Shown here: piece by piece, positions 34,601 to 43,637 of the stretch | Layout: every line of letters begins with the position of its first letter | How positions within the stretch are numbered: the first letter of the stretch is position 1 | Assembly (NCBI GenBank): GCA_964639955.1 | Contig: CAZXGJ010000006.1 | Coordinates: 1 to 64,000 of the forward strand | DNA: 64,000 nucleotides | Reading direction: 5' to 3' | Source: IGN2 sp964639955 | GTDB lineage: Bacteria; Bacteroidota; Ignavibacteria; Ignavibacteriales; Ignavibacteriaceae | The notes under the pieces: model-generated | Database searches by the model: none | Seen by the model: the letters and a program-made list of their open reading frames with translations, nothing else | What the model was told of the DNA's origin: nothing | Position numbers and translations under genes: made by a program

Positions 34601-35067
34601 GCTTCTACGGATAAATCAACCGAAGGACCACCCGGAAATACAGTAGGTCTTACTCTGAAAATTCTTGCATCCGGATCGTCTGGTGGCACTACATTTCCTG
34701 CAGCATCAATCCATCCACCCTGCAAGCCTTCACGGTATGTGGAGCCTCCAACGTGGGGATCTAATTCGTTAGGATCGTAAACATTTGCGCCCCATAGGAA
34801 ACCAGATTGGAATACTGCGGTTTTACCGCTTCCGATCGGGTATACCAAACCAGAATTAGTTTCAAATTCATCTATGTCTGATATACCGGTGTTTTTGAAT
34901 ACGGTTGATATGCTGTTAATATTCAAATAAGCTCTGATAGGTGAACCTGTTGGCTTATTCAAAGTAGTTCCTTTTTTACCCCCTTCGTCTTCTGCAAAAA
35001 CACTGCTAATGGTAAGCAATGTAAGCAGTAAGACAGAGAACAGGATTTTTATTGATTTTGAATTCAT
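31642..35067 (-). CDS. large T9SS-sorted surface protein
   Basis: 1141 residues with a signal peptide (KILFSVLLLTLLTISSVFAED). A long beta-rich, Asp/Gly/Pro-rich body contains calcium-binding-like runs such as DDVDDDGVYDPDIDIPG and GEDRNKNGIDDDEDFG. A fibronectin-like segment lies near residues 500-650. The T9SS-type end is INVYPNPYYGVN ... GLPVASGLYIAYIELPD. The exact function is unknown. It lies between the TonB receptor and the PorV-like gene in one operon-like run (gaps of 38 and 32 bases), an arrangement usual in Ignavibacteria. Confidence 0.82.
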   Translation of the reverse strand: MNSKSIKILFSVLLLTLLTISSVFAEDEGGKKGTTLNKPTGSPIRAYLNINSISTVFKNTGISDIDEFETNSGLVYPIGSGKTAVFQSGFLWGANVYDPNELDPHVGGSTYREGLQGGWIDAAGNVVPPDDPDARIFRVRPTVFPGGPSVDLSVEANDEGKSEADVRAQYETDWTEWPADLGAPFDDVDDDGVYDPDIDIPGVPGADQTIWFVANDQEPGTTQNLYGALPMGIEMQATVWAYSQTGALGSMFFRRFILINKTDVLGNPRTFDSMYVSMWSDVDLGNSTDDFAGSDTTLSLMYCYNGQANDATYNPLPPPAVGFDFFQGPLVDGVDGEDRNKNGIDDDEDFGIFKNQIVGPGKINLPMTAAYYFTRGDATVTDPVLGSHPEGAVRFYRFMKGKVGLTGDPFINPVTGLPTTYVLSGDPTTGEGWVDGQLQAPGDRRIGEASGPFVMAPGDTQEVVVAEIVAGAIPGVDRISAISLLKFYDQIAQVAYDNFFDLPVPPPAPEVAVVTLDKKIILDWGENSQKVTETETSVSKGYAFEGYNVYQLPNQSASVSEGKRIATFDIVNGVGKISDFVFDPTTGSVVKLPVQFGNDTGIKRYLEITQDAINQLPLVNGNRYYFAVTAYNYNPDLLAVPNSLENPIKILTVVPQSKNPGEIFGGEAGDTLTVSKNVFDPSLPPSDGMLYPIVIDPRNPNFKEGNQYSVEFETDTTGEEDVVVWYIERNGERILEGQTNQNADVESPIVDGIQFRVIGAPLDFKGFDITANGNGEVTGAECTYEVTQIGSDMKGVSADWYRDVLLSLNGGALSGCYDPMQEGGGYFFCVAGGPSIGDHQAALGRWSRDGARWSQIIPNNYEMRWTGDPGNPAGKGWMAFSTGALVDVPFSLWYLGPNLDNPADDVRMMPWIFDDNENDIFDFKLDHQASGGVNDPYSDWIYFMFPEEGAAPGEEAYNQAVIRSSDPNYAGDIEIEHFARMVIMNWNQFQGSGGENEWPDVGTVFRFRATIPNSANDYYTFTVPAYEVDNSLAKDQVDQINVYPNPYYGVNTEELNKYNRFVTFTHLPKSAKVRIFNLAGVLVRSIEKEDDGQFLRWDLANNDGLPVASGLYIAYIELPDLGTTKILKLAIVQEQQVLDRF

Positions 35068-35105
35068 ATTTCTATAACTCCTTTTTTATTCATCAGGTTG
35101 AAATT

Positions 35106-38100
35106 TTAATACTCTAACCTTATGCCGAATCTAATCTGTCTTGGCGGACCATAAATTACCGGCTGTGTTGTATAAGCAGCGCCCGTAGTAGCAGCATACC
35201 ACTGCTGGTGGTAATCAAGATTTAACGCGGTATATAATGCTGCGAAGTCTGGCCCATAAGTATTAACCTGTGTGCCGCCAAGATTAGGATCGCCTAGATA
35301 CCCGTCATCGGTATGTGTACCTGTGCGCAAGAAAACGTTCTGAACATTTTCTATATCAAATAAATTAATAACATAGAAGTAAATGTTAAGATTGAAAAGA
35401 TCAGCAATACTGAAGGTCTTGTCAATTCTCATATCAACCTGGAAGTTTGCCGGAGACGTAGAATTATTCAACGGCTCTAACGGCTGCCTGTCTCTTGCAT
35501 CTCCTTCAAGGTCTGCACCGCCTTTACCGGAGGTGTACGGATGACCAGTTGTGAAAGTACCAAGAAGAGTAAGACCTAATTCCTGCAGAATTGGTCCGCC
35601 ATCGCCTTTACCAAAACGGTAATCGAAGTTCATCGCAGCTCTTATTGCCTGATTATATTCCAACGGGCTAATATACTGAGGCTCGAAAATAGTTACGCCA
35701 TCAAGCGGGGCACCAACTATTCCTCTGTTGGAGTTCGGGAAAGAGCCGGTTCCTTTCGCATCGGTAAAAGTTATGTTACCATCAACCTTAAACCTCTCTA
35801 CTCGGCGCATATTGTAAGATATTTCAATTCCTTTGGTAGTTGCAATATCACCGTTGGTGAGAATAAAATAACTGCCAAATGGTGATCCTTCTGCAGCAAC
35901 AACCTGGTCGTATACAATCTGGTCTTTAATATCCTTATAGAAGCCGGTTATATCAACTGATGCAAATTCACCAATCTGTTGTGTAAAACCAACTTCATAT
36001 TGTGTGGTTCTGGTCGGTTGAATATCGAAACCAACTGGTGCAGGGATGAAAAATCCCCCGCCAACGTTAACACCAGTCGCATTTAGGCCCTGGTAAACGT
36101 CTCTTAACCTGGATTGCTGAACAAACTTACCCCACTGTGCATGAAATACGGTTTGATCAGTTACAGGGAATGAAAAACCAAGACGCGGGCTAACATAATC
36201 CCTGGCTTCAGTTTGAACAACGCCGCTCGGTATTACATCCAGAGTTTGCTTAACCCATGTTAACTCCGGTCTTGTAGGATCAACAGGAATCCAGTTATCA
36301 ATATCAATCCTATCGTACCTTAAACCAACGTTAATTATAAGATCATTATACTCAATTCTATCCTGAGCGTAAATACCGAGGAAGTTAGGATTCCTTGATT
36401 TTTCCCAATCCGGAACTCCTTCATTAGTTTTTTCGCCAAGAGGGTTATAACCAAAATTATTAACTCCTTCTCTGCGAATTATGGTTTCCTTTCCAACCGG
36501 ATCAGATGAATTTGCATCATCATTTATTTTGCTTGGAAGAGTTAGTAGTCTTTCATTACCAAATGAGAAATTGGCTATATCGTAATATTGATATTCTGCT
36601 CCAAATTTAATGTTGTGCTCTTTAGTAACCTGAGAAGTGAATGCCAGATTCAAATTAAGATTCTGCCTGTTATATTTCTGATACCCGGCGATGTTTGCAC
36701 CATACGGGAAGAAGTTGAAAGTAAATATTGTTATCTGTGTTGGTGATATATACCTGTTAGCACCTGTAGAATCTTCATACGGCCAATCAAACCCGAATTC
36801 TTCATTGGCCTTACCGTCGCCATATTCAAGCCAGCGATCTTTAAGATAAGGATCAAATCTATCGAGATTGCTGAACGAATATCCGCCGTTAAATTCAATA
36901 AATGAGTTTCCTGAAAACAGGTAGGTGAATTTAAGATTTCCCGCACCATCTTCAGTCTCAACCATTTCAGTTCTGCCTGTGTTAAGCAGGTTTCCAATCT
37001 GCGTTATGTTTCTTGTAGCTGACCAGGGGTTTGGAAAATCGCTTGAAGTGTATGTGCCAATTAATCTGATAATCGCAGGATTCAGGTCCAGAGTAAACGA
37101 CGCTGTTCCTGTGTAGTTCTGAAGCCAGCTATTTGGCCGTGCACCGGCAGGATAAACGAAATTAATAGTATCGCCGGTGAGTGGATCTCCAATCAGACCA
37201 AGATTAATTCCCGGTAAGGGTTGGGGTGAAGCATCATTGATAAAATTATAATTGAATAATCCAAAGAATTTTATCTGCGGTGTAAACAATGGCCCGCTCA
37301 GTGTTACAATTGATTCGTTGTAACCATACCAATAAGCACCAAGTGTTTTTTCACCACTATATCTGTCGCCGGATCCGTTAATTCCGATATTGTCTGTAAT
37401 GTATTCAAGGGAGAATCTCCAGTCCGGTGTTCCAGATTTAATCTGCTGACGAATGATACCGGAATTTGCGTTTCCATATTCGGCATTGTACCCGCCTGAC
37501 TGAACGTTAATTTCTTCCAGAGCATCCTGAACTAAAGTAACTTGACGGCCACCGACCATCGGATCGGTGATGTTGGAACCCTCCAGATAGAAACCAACTT
37601 CATCCTGTCTTCCCCCACGGATAAATATCTGATTATCCTGAAGAACAACACCAGGAGTAGTAGCAAGAATATTATCAACACCTCTGATGGGAAGTGATTC
37701 AATATCCTCACTTGTTGTTATTCTGTTTGCATTTGTGTTGTATTTATTTACAAGTGGCTTCAGAGCAACTACTTCTACTGTGCCAACCTGAACACCTTCG
37801 GCGGGCAGTTCAAAATTCAGCTCTGTTGTTAAGTCTGCGTTTATACGTACGTTAGAAATCGTTTTGGTCTGATATCCGATATAGGAACACTTAACCTCAT
37901 AAACACCTGCTGTAAGGTTGAGGATAATGTATTCACCATTTACATCGGAGGCAGCACCGAAAGAAGTTCCAACAATAATAACGTTAGCTCCAATAAGAGC
38001 CTCACCCGATTCCTGATCTGTTATCTGGCCTCTTAACTTTCCGTATTGAGCCAGTGCTACTGCGGGCAAGAGCAGGAACAAAAAGAGAATTGTCGATATT

Positions 38101-38108
38101 CTGTGCAT
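35106..38108 (-). CDS. TonB-dependent outer membrane receptor
   Basis: 1000 residues from the ATG at 38108, preferred over the ATG 12 bases earlier because GGAG lies at the right distance and the signal peptide starts there. Domains: a carboxypeptidase-regulatory-like/CarboxypepD_reg segment (GKLRGQITDQESGEALIGANVIIVG), a plug near residues 115-225 (SLPIRGVDNILATTPGV, IFIRGGRQDEVGFYLEGS) and a large barrel ending RQIRFGIRLEY. It imports a large substrate using TonB energy. No SusD is adjacent; the downstream partner is the T9SS surface protein. The substrate is unknown. Confidence 0.92.
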   Translation of the reverse strand: MHRISTILFLFLLLPAVALAQYGKLRGQITDQESGEALIGANVIIVGTSFGAASDVNGEYIILNLTAGVYEVKCSYIGYQTKTISNVRINADLTTELNFELPAEGVQVGTVEVVALKPLVNKYNTNANRITTSEDIESLPIRGVDNILATTPGVVLQDNQIFIRGGRQDEVGFYLEGSNITDPMVGGRQVTLVQDALEEINVQSGGYNAEYGNANSGIIRQQIKSGTPDWRFSLEYITDNIGINGSGDRYSGEKTLGAYWYGYNESIVTLSGPLFTPQIKFFGLFNYNFINDASPQPLPGINLGLIGDPLTGDTINFVYPAGARPNSWLQNYTGTASFTLDLNPAIIRLIGTYTSSDFPNPWSATRNITQIGNLLNTGRTEMVETEDGAGNLKFTYLFSGNSFIEFNGGYSFSNLDRFDPYLKDRWLEYGDGKANEEFGFDWPYEDSTGANRYISPTQITIFTFNFFPYGANIAGYQKYNRQNLNLNLAFTSQVTKEHNIKFGAEYQYYDIANFSFGNERLLTLPSKINDDANSSDPVGKETIIRREGVNNFGYNPLGEKTNEGVPDWEKSRNPNFLGIYAQDRIEYNDLIINVGLRYDRIDIDNWIPVDPTRPELTWVKQTLDVIPSGVVQTEARDYVSPRLGFSFPVTDQTVFHAQWGKFVQQSRLRDVYQGLNATGVNVGGGFFIPAPVGFDIQPTRTTQYEVGFTQQIGEFASVDITGFYKDIKDQIVYDQVVAAEGSPFGSYFILTNGDIATTKGIEISYNMRRVERFKVDGNITFTDAKGTGSFPNSNRGIVGAPLDGVTIFEPQYISPLEYNQAIRAAMNFDYRFGKGDGGPILQELGLTLLGTFTTGHPYTSGKGGADLEGDARDRQPLEPLNNSTSPANFQVDMRIDKTFSIADLFNLNIYFYVINLFDIENVQNVFLRTGTHTDDGYLGDPNLGGTQVNTYGPDFAALYTALNLDYHQQWYAATTGAAYTTQPVIYGPPRQIRFGIRLEY

Positions 38109-38470
38109 ATCTCTCTCCATATTAGTGAATAATGTTTATTAGTTTACTTAGTTAGTTAACAGGCAGTGTGTTATACTTAAATTCAACTTCCACCACTTAG
38201 TAAACATATTTTGATGTAACTATATGTTGATTGCTTCTCATACTGCCAGAAAATTAAGCAGAAAAAAGCATAACGGAACGTTAAGTGTTAAAGTTGCTGA
38301 CACACTGAATTAGAAAAGAGTAACTTTTGGTCATGAACCTCCATTTTATTAAAAAATATAATTATTATTAGTAACGTGCCAAAAATTATTGATAAAGTCA
38401 ATACTTATTTTTATTATTGGTTCCGCGTATATTTCACTTAAAAGGTCATAAATTCATTAAATACTTAAGC
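38109..38470. other. upstream region of the TonB receptor operon
   Basis: About 360 AT-rich bases with no gene. It separates the DUF6029-like gene from the TonB receptor, both on the minus strand, so it should carry the receptor promoter. I found no clear TAnnTTTG element or repeat in it. Confidence 0.5.
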
Positions 38471-40021
38471 TTACAACCGTGTAAGCAGTTTAAGCTCGAT
38501 ACCTTTGAAAGCCGGTTCATACCGGCAAACACCACCAATACATATATTACCTGCCTGTCTTGTTCCAAACAACAGGCTTATATCTGTATGATAGCCTATT
38601 TTATAACCTGCCTGAACAAAACCCCAAAACTTTCTAACCGTTTTTCCTTCTTCAGGTTCTCTCGTTTCCATTTCACTTACAATTGCTAGACTGAAACCGG
38701 GGGAACGCAAATACTCAAGAGAGAGAACGTCTGTATAGTACTGCTCGTCGGTAGCTGTAACTGTTGAGTGCTGATGCTCAATAATTAATTTCAGTGTATT
38801 TACGTCACCAAAGTAAAATCTGCTTTCCAGAATCGGGGTTATGTTTTTAGTTCTGGTTGCATTTTCTTCGTTATAGGCAAATGCTGCTACAGTTGAAAAT
38901 GAATAGCTCCAGTCCTGTTGAGCCTGCAGATATAATTCTTTCAATTGTGTTTCAATATCTGAAGAATCACCAAGTGTTCTTTTGTAATATGAGTCAAGAG
39001 AAAGAGTGCGGGTTAATGAAAAAGAAGCATTCAGATATGTTTGATCTGAAAGATTGTAGCCTGCCGCTGCCATAAATCCCTGCTCATTATTTTGGTCAAG
39101 AGGAGAAGGATGCCTGTTTGGAAGAGCATATGTATATTCCTGACGAAGCGAAGGCGGTGTGTTGTAAAAAATAGTACCATCCTGAGAAGTAAATGCTATA
39201 TTATCATAGTATTTATATTCCCCCAGAAGCGATAGTGAGCCCAGGTATAGATTTAGATTTCCATAAAAGCCCTGACCAACGATAGGTTCGTCCCCTTTAA
39301 AAACATTCTGTTTAATATCATTATTAAATTTTGCTGAATACTCAGTGTAAATATCGATATTCCAAAAGCTTGGAATAAGCCTTAAAGCGGCCATCGTTGT
39401 TCTGGCGGTTCCATCCGTTTCTGGAATATTCGATGCAACCGTAGCACCAATCCTCAAAGGTTTATATCCTCTATATTCCAGATCGGCAGCATGCAGAATA
39501 TCTTTTCTTTCATTGTTAATATTTGCAGCCATTCCGCTAAGTGCGGTTAGAACAAAGCCGGCATAGCTGCCTGTAATTTTCATACCCAGAAGATTATTAT
39601 CGATTCTTATTGATCTGTCTTCATAACTTTTAAGCACCATACCTCTGCCGATTAATGAATAGAAATTGCCGGCAACAATATCCAAACCTTCATCATTGTT
39701 TTTCAAATCCGTTTTAATATAAACAAAATCAATTTCTGAAAATTTGTCTTTACCCCTGCTTATAGATGGATCGGGATCGTTTGGCTGGAAGACTTCTAAT
39801 CTTAAACCGCTGGAAAATACACCCTTTGAATAATCGAGGTTAAGCCAGTTCTCTAATATTTCGCGATCTGTATCTGTGTTGTATGAGTACTCAAGGTGGT
39901 TAGAAAATCCCAATCCTTCAGGCCAGACAAACCATACATTATCTTCCTGGGCATTTGTGATTGGAGCTATCAAGCAAATTATTAAAAAAAGGGACGCTGA
40001 TATTGAACGAAGAAATTTCAT
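38471..40021 (-). CDS. DUF6029-like outer membrane barrel
   Basis: 516 residues from the ATG at 40021 (MKFLRSISASLFLIICL...NAQ signal). The body is a porin-like series of alternating strands with regular aromatic girdle residues. Early in the barrel, DIVAGNFYSLIGRGMVLKSYED resembles the DUF6029 family of Bacteroidota. The C-terminus is AFKGIELKLLTRL. It is a probable outer membrane protein of unknown role. It is followed on the same strand, after a 360-base gap, by the TonB receptor. Confidence 0.72.
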   Translation of the reverse strand: MKFLRSISASLFLIICLIAPITNAQEDNVWFVWPEGLGFSNHLEYSYNTDTDREILENWLNLDYSKGVFSSGLRLEVFQPNDPDPSISRGKDKFSEIDFVYIKTDLKNNDEGLDIVAGNFYSLIGRGMVLKSYEDRSIRIDNNLLGMKITGSYAGFVLTALSGMAANINNERKDILHAADLEYRGYKPLRIGATVASNIPETDGTARTTMAALRLIPSFWNIDIYTEYSAKFNNDIKQNVFKGDEPIVGQGFYGNLNLYLGSLSLLGEYKYYDNIAFTSQDGTIFYNTPPSLRQEYTYALPNRHPSPLDQNNEQGFMAAAGYNLSDQTYLNASFSLTRTLSLDSYYKRTLGDSSDIETQLKELYLQAQQDWSYSFSTVAAFAYNEENATRTKNITPILESRFYFGDVNTLKLIIEHQHSTVTATDEQYYTDVLSLEYLRSPGFSLAIVSEMETREPEEGKTVRKFWGFVQAGYKIGYHTDISLLFGTRQAGNICIGGVCRYEPAFKGIELKLLTRL

Positions 40022-40141
40022 TTGCAAATAATCCAATTTAAGATGAAGAGAAACAGCATTTGGTCTAACTCGCTAAATGTTTAAGAAAAGATTTCATAAA
40101 TAAATAATTCCCCCTTAGGCACTAACGGAGGAAAATAAAAA

Positions 40142-40645
40142 TTATGGCTGGCTAACCAATTCTGAAATTTTGTCTCTTACTTTAATTTCGTCTCCACGCA
40201 TATAACCAAGGTGTGAATAGACTATATAACCTTCTTTATTCAAAATAACCGAGTACGGCATAGCTTGTGCATAGTAAAGCCTAGCAACATCAGAATTAGT
40301 ATCCAGCAAAACCGGGAAGTTATAATTTTTTGATTTTACCATAGGTTTTACTTTAGCAACTGTGCGTTCATCATCTGTGGAAATTGCAAATACCTTAAAT
40401 CCCTCATCTTTAAATTCTTCATAAATTTTTTTGAATTCGCCAAGCTCTTCAATACATGGTTTACACCATGTTGCCCAAAAGCTTAAGAGAACCGGTCCGC
40501 TGCCAAGCTCTGCATTCAATTCAACAGTATTTCCTTCCAGGTTTTCAAGTTTGAAGTTTGGACCCTTCCTCAAGCCGCCGGTTTCGGGCTGGGCAAATGC
40601 ACAGTAAGAAATAAATACAATTGTCAGAAAATTTATCAGTTTCAT
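40142..40645 (-). CDS. TlpA-like secreted thioredoxin
   Basis: 167 residues with a signal peptide ending near CAFAQ and a TlpA/ResA-type thioredoxin domain. The active site is WATWCKPC, and the cis-Pro region is AQAMPYSVILNKEG. It is a periplasmic thiol-disulphide reductase. It starts on the base next to the stop of the T9SS protein gene upstream (40646), so the two are coupled. Five Omp28-like proteins with CxxC motifs are encoded in the window, four of them in the next 9 kb; TlpA may keep them reduced. Confidence 0.9.
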   Translation of the reverse strand: MKLINFLTIVFISYCAFAQPETGGLRKGPNFKLENLEGNTVELNAELGSGPVLLSFWATWCKPCIEELGEFKKIYEEFKDEGFKVFAISTDDERTVAKVKPMVKSKNYNFPVLLDTNSDVARLYYAQAMPYSVILNKEGYIVYSHLGYMRGDEIKVRDKISELVSQP

Positions 40646-41383
40646 TTATTTCTCCAATATCATTTTTCTGGTTTGAGAGTATCCGTTAACATCCAGCTTA
40701 TAAATGTAAACACCGCTTGATAGTCTGTCAGCATTAAAAATTGCCGAATAATTTCCGACCGATTTAAATTCATTAACAAGAGTAGACACTTCAACACCTA
40801 GTATGTTAAATACTTTCAGGCTAACATGCCCCGATTCTCTAACATAATAATCTATTTTTGTTGACGGGTTGAAAGGATTCGGATAATTCTGAGCAAGATA
40901 ATAATTCGCAGCCGGGTTTTCTTCACTTTCTATATTAACCGATGGATCAGTAGTGGCGATAAAGTTTAAAGTAACTCTCTGATTTGGATTGCTGAACGTA
41001 CCAACCTGAATTTGTACATATGCCGTCCCGTTGGTATTTAATGTATAAACATGCAATGAGGTAATGAGAGTGTCGTTTGGTGCCAACGGAGGTTCCGGCA
41101 GAGGTGGCGTAGTTGCAATGCTATCGGTATCCGGCGGAAAGCACAATTGACCAAAGCAGAGGGAAGATGTCCAATCAAGGGGCAAATTGTTGATTGTTCT
41201 GACCTCAAAAACTATTTGTGTATCCGGGCTTATGTTTACAACTTCAAAATCAAAAACAATTTCTTTGCCCAGAGTATCGTATTTAAAAGTTTGATGAGTT
41301 ATAACCTGAAGCTCCTGGGCAAGTGAGGCAGATATTAATAAAAGATAAAAAGCTGTAAAAAATAATAATTTAAACATTTTCAT
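40646..41383 (-). CDS. short T9SS-sorted protein, upstream of tlpA-like gene
   Basis: 245 residues: a signal peptide (LLFFTAFYLLLISASLAQ), a single immunoglobulin-like beta domain with a pair of Cys in SSLCFGQLCFPPD, and a T9SS tail (NYPNPFNPSTKIDYYV ... SGVYIYKLDVNGYSQTRKMILEK). The CxxxxC pair could form a disulphide handled by the neighbouring TlpA. I do not recognise the N-terminal domain. Confidence 0.8.
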   Translation of the reverse strand: MKMFKLLFFTAFYLLLISASLAQELQVITHQTFKYDTLGKEIVFDFEVVNISPDTQIVFEVRTINNLPLDWTSSLCFGQLCFPPDTDSIATTPPLPEPPLAPNDTLITSLHVYTLNTNGTAYVQIQVGTFSNPNQRVTLNFIATTDPSVNIESEENPAANYYLAQNYPNPFNPSTKIDYYVRESGHVSLKVFNILGVEVSTLVNEFKSVGNYSAIFNADRLSSGVYIYKLDVNGYSQTRKMILEK

Positions 41384-41431
41384 ATAGAATTAACCTTGTC
41401 GCTGTTAAAGTATTTTTTAGAATGATAATAA

Positions 41432-41458
41432 GGAGGTGCATCTTTAAGATGCACCTCC
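41432..41458. terminator. long hairpin, possible terminator
   Basis: GGAGGTGCATCTT and AAGATGCACCTCC are exact complements. It lies just downstream of the 688-residue Omp28-like gene on the minus strand. It lacks a good T-run, so terminator function is less certain than stem formation. Confidence 0.55.
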
Positions 41459-41476
41459 GTTTATAACAAGCTAAAA

Positions 41477-43543
41477 TTATTTAAGCAAAGTCATCTTTTT
41501 AACCGAGATAAAATCTCCGGCAGTTAACTTATAAAAATAGATGCCGGATGAAAGTGCAGATGCATCAAAAAGATAACTATGTGTACCTGCCGACTGTTTA
41601 CTGTTTACAAGCTGAGCTACTTCTCTCCCCATAACATCGTAAATCTGCAGGCTGACCTGAACATCCTCAGGAAGCGTATAGCTGATTCTTGTAGTGGGGT
41701 TAAACGGATTGGGGTAGTTTTGCCCGAGACTGAACGATAATGGCGTCAAATTATTATCAACCGCGCCGGTAACTGTAACTCCCGACCAATTTAATATTCT
41801 TGAAATCAAAGTATCTCGTATAGCCGCATCTGAAATCTGTTCAAATCCGAAACCGAAATAAACTACTTTGTGCTGTGCTGTTGAGGCTTTAATTCCTGCA
41901 ATATTAGGTCCGTTCAGATATTTGAATATTGCAGAAGCGTTTGCATCATAAGGCGAGATATTATCGGGTGACCTTGTGTACAGGTCATTTAGTACAAATT
42001 GAATTCCATCTGTAATCGGGTCACCAGCATACCCGTTAATAAGGTAGCTTGAACCGTTGCCAACAAAGGTTGCATGCATATAATTATTATAAAAGCTCTG
42101 CGCAAACTGGCTTTGACCACCTGCACCGAAAATATCGGCACCAATATCCTGACCATTAATGAACAGTCTGCCTCCGTTATCCAGAAAGCCCTGCAGTAAA
42201 TCAACTTCTGCCTGATGGAAAACGGGGAGAGCGATACCGGCAGACCAGGTAATCATCTGAAAGTTATCAAGGTTTACTGATGGATTTAATGCAGTCCGGG
42301 AGACCACACCGTTTGTGCCTTCAAAAACATTTCCAACCGAACTGGCAACAAGCTCTCCATATCCTTCTTCACTTGCATCAATTACCAGGACGTCTATCCC
42401 AGTTGTTGTAACAAACCTGAAGGTTATACTGCCCGAAACACCTGCATTATTTTTAGAATGAAAATTTAAGGTAGCATTGGCACTGCCGCTAAACCCGTTT
42501 GGATTTATGGTGAGCGAAATTTCAGTGGAATCGCCTGAAGCTACCTGAACTGAATCTGTCTCACCAAAGGGATGAGCGCCATTTATTGTAGTGAAACTGC
42601 CGGTCCATCCTGATGTTCCATCCAGGGAACAATCAATGTAGTACATATCGTCCATAAGACCAATATTATTAATCATAGCCGTAAATTGTGCGGGGTTATT
42701 ATTTTCTCCGATTACATCCGGGCTGCTGCTGGCAATTGTTGCAACATAATCAGGGGATTTCAGTTCCATTTCAATTGCTTGCTGAATTTCGGATGTAGAT
42801 AATGAACTACCAACCTTATAAACCAGGATAACAACATCGCAGCTATCCCAGACCATATCGGGTCCGGATCCGCCGGGAGAAGGGACCACATGGTTTAAAG
42901 TTTTGGTTATTACTTCATTAGTATTCCATGCACCATTAACAATTTCGGTACCGTTAACTCCATTCATTACGTCCCTAACGACATGTTTATGAACATAATT
43001 ACTGTTTCCCGGACACGAACCATTACCAGCCTGGCTCCAGACTATACCACTTTCCAACAGTATTGCATGAAATTTATACTGCCCGTTCAGGTTGCTTAAT
43101 GCTGTAAAATCAATAGTAGCATTAAACTCCCTGGTTGTTTCATTAAAGCTTCTTTCTACATCTATTGCAACAGTTGCAGGCACGCTGTTTCTTGTGTTTA
43201 CCCAGCTTGCCCAGGTACCACGGTCGTTTGGTGCGCCTGTCCGGTCAACGGTTCCGCTAGGCCAGTACGGTACGCCAAATAAGCCAAGTATTGTGTTACC
43301 GGAAAAAAATGAGAAAGGATCAGAACCATTGGCTGGTCCATGATAACCAATCATAATAGCATTCGGATAACTTGCCTTTATTTGTGCCATGATAGTATGC
43401 CCACACGGACACCATTGGCACCAGGTGCCGGTAAACTCTTCCAGCACAGGATTTCGCTGTGTTTGCGCGGATGTATAATTAAAAATTCCCATCAAAGAAA
43501 CAGACGCAAACAAAACTAACAGAACCAGTAAATGTTTTTTCAT
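41477..43543 (-). CDS. Omp28-like thioredoxin-fold protein with T9SS tail
   Basis: 688 residues. After a signal peptide comes an Omp28-type thioredoxin-like domain with EEFTGTWCQWCPCGH near residues 35-49 and a cis-Pro region GVPYWPSGTVDR. A beta domain follows, then a flavodoxin/GATase-like region (IDVLVIDASEEG ... FLDNGGRLFINGQDIG), and a T9SS tail (NYPNPFNPTTRISY). It is secreted or held on the cell surface. The cysteine-rich motif suggests a disulphide or metal-related role. First of four related genes in a row on the minus strand. Confidence 0.85.
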   Translation of the reverse strand: MKKHLLVLLVLFASVSLMGIFNYTSAQTQRNPVLEEFTGTWCQWCPCGHTIMAQIKASYPNAIMIGYHGPANGSDPFSFFSGNTILGLFGVPYWPSGTVDRTGAPNDRGTWASWVNTRNSVPATVAIDVERSFNETTREFNATIDFTALSNLNGQYKFHAILLESGIVWSQAGNGSCPGNSNYVHKHVVRDVMNGVNGTEIVNGAWNTNEVITKTLNHVVPSPGGSGPDMVWDSCDVVILVYKVGSSLSTSEIQQAIEMELKSPDYVATIASSSPDVIGENNNPAQFTAMINNIGLMDDMYYIDCSLDGTSGWTGSFTTINGAHPFGETDSVQVASGDSTEISLTINPNGFSGSANATLNFHSKNNAGVSGSITFRFVTTTGIDVLVIDASEEGYGELVASSVGNVFEGTNGVVSRTALNPSVNLDNFQMITWSAGIALPVFHQAEVDLLQGFLDNGGRLFINGQDIGADIFGAGGQSQFAQSFYNNYMHATFVGNGSSYLINGYAGDPITDGIQFVLNDLYTRSPDNISPYDANASAIFKYLNGPNIAGIKASTAQHKVVYFGFGFEQISDAAIRDTLISRILNWSGVTVTGAVDNNLTPLSFSLGQNYPNPFNPTTRISYTLPEDVQVSLQIYDVMGREVAQLVNSKQSAGTHSYLFDASALSSGIYFYKLTAGDFISVKKMTLLK

Positions 43544-43637
43544 TTCAACCTCGCATAAATATTTATTGTTGATTTATTTTAACTTCAGAGTAATTTATCA
43601 ATATTTCAATTTGAAATGTTTTTGCATTCACTTCAAA

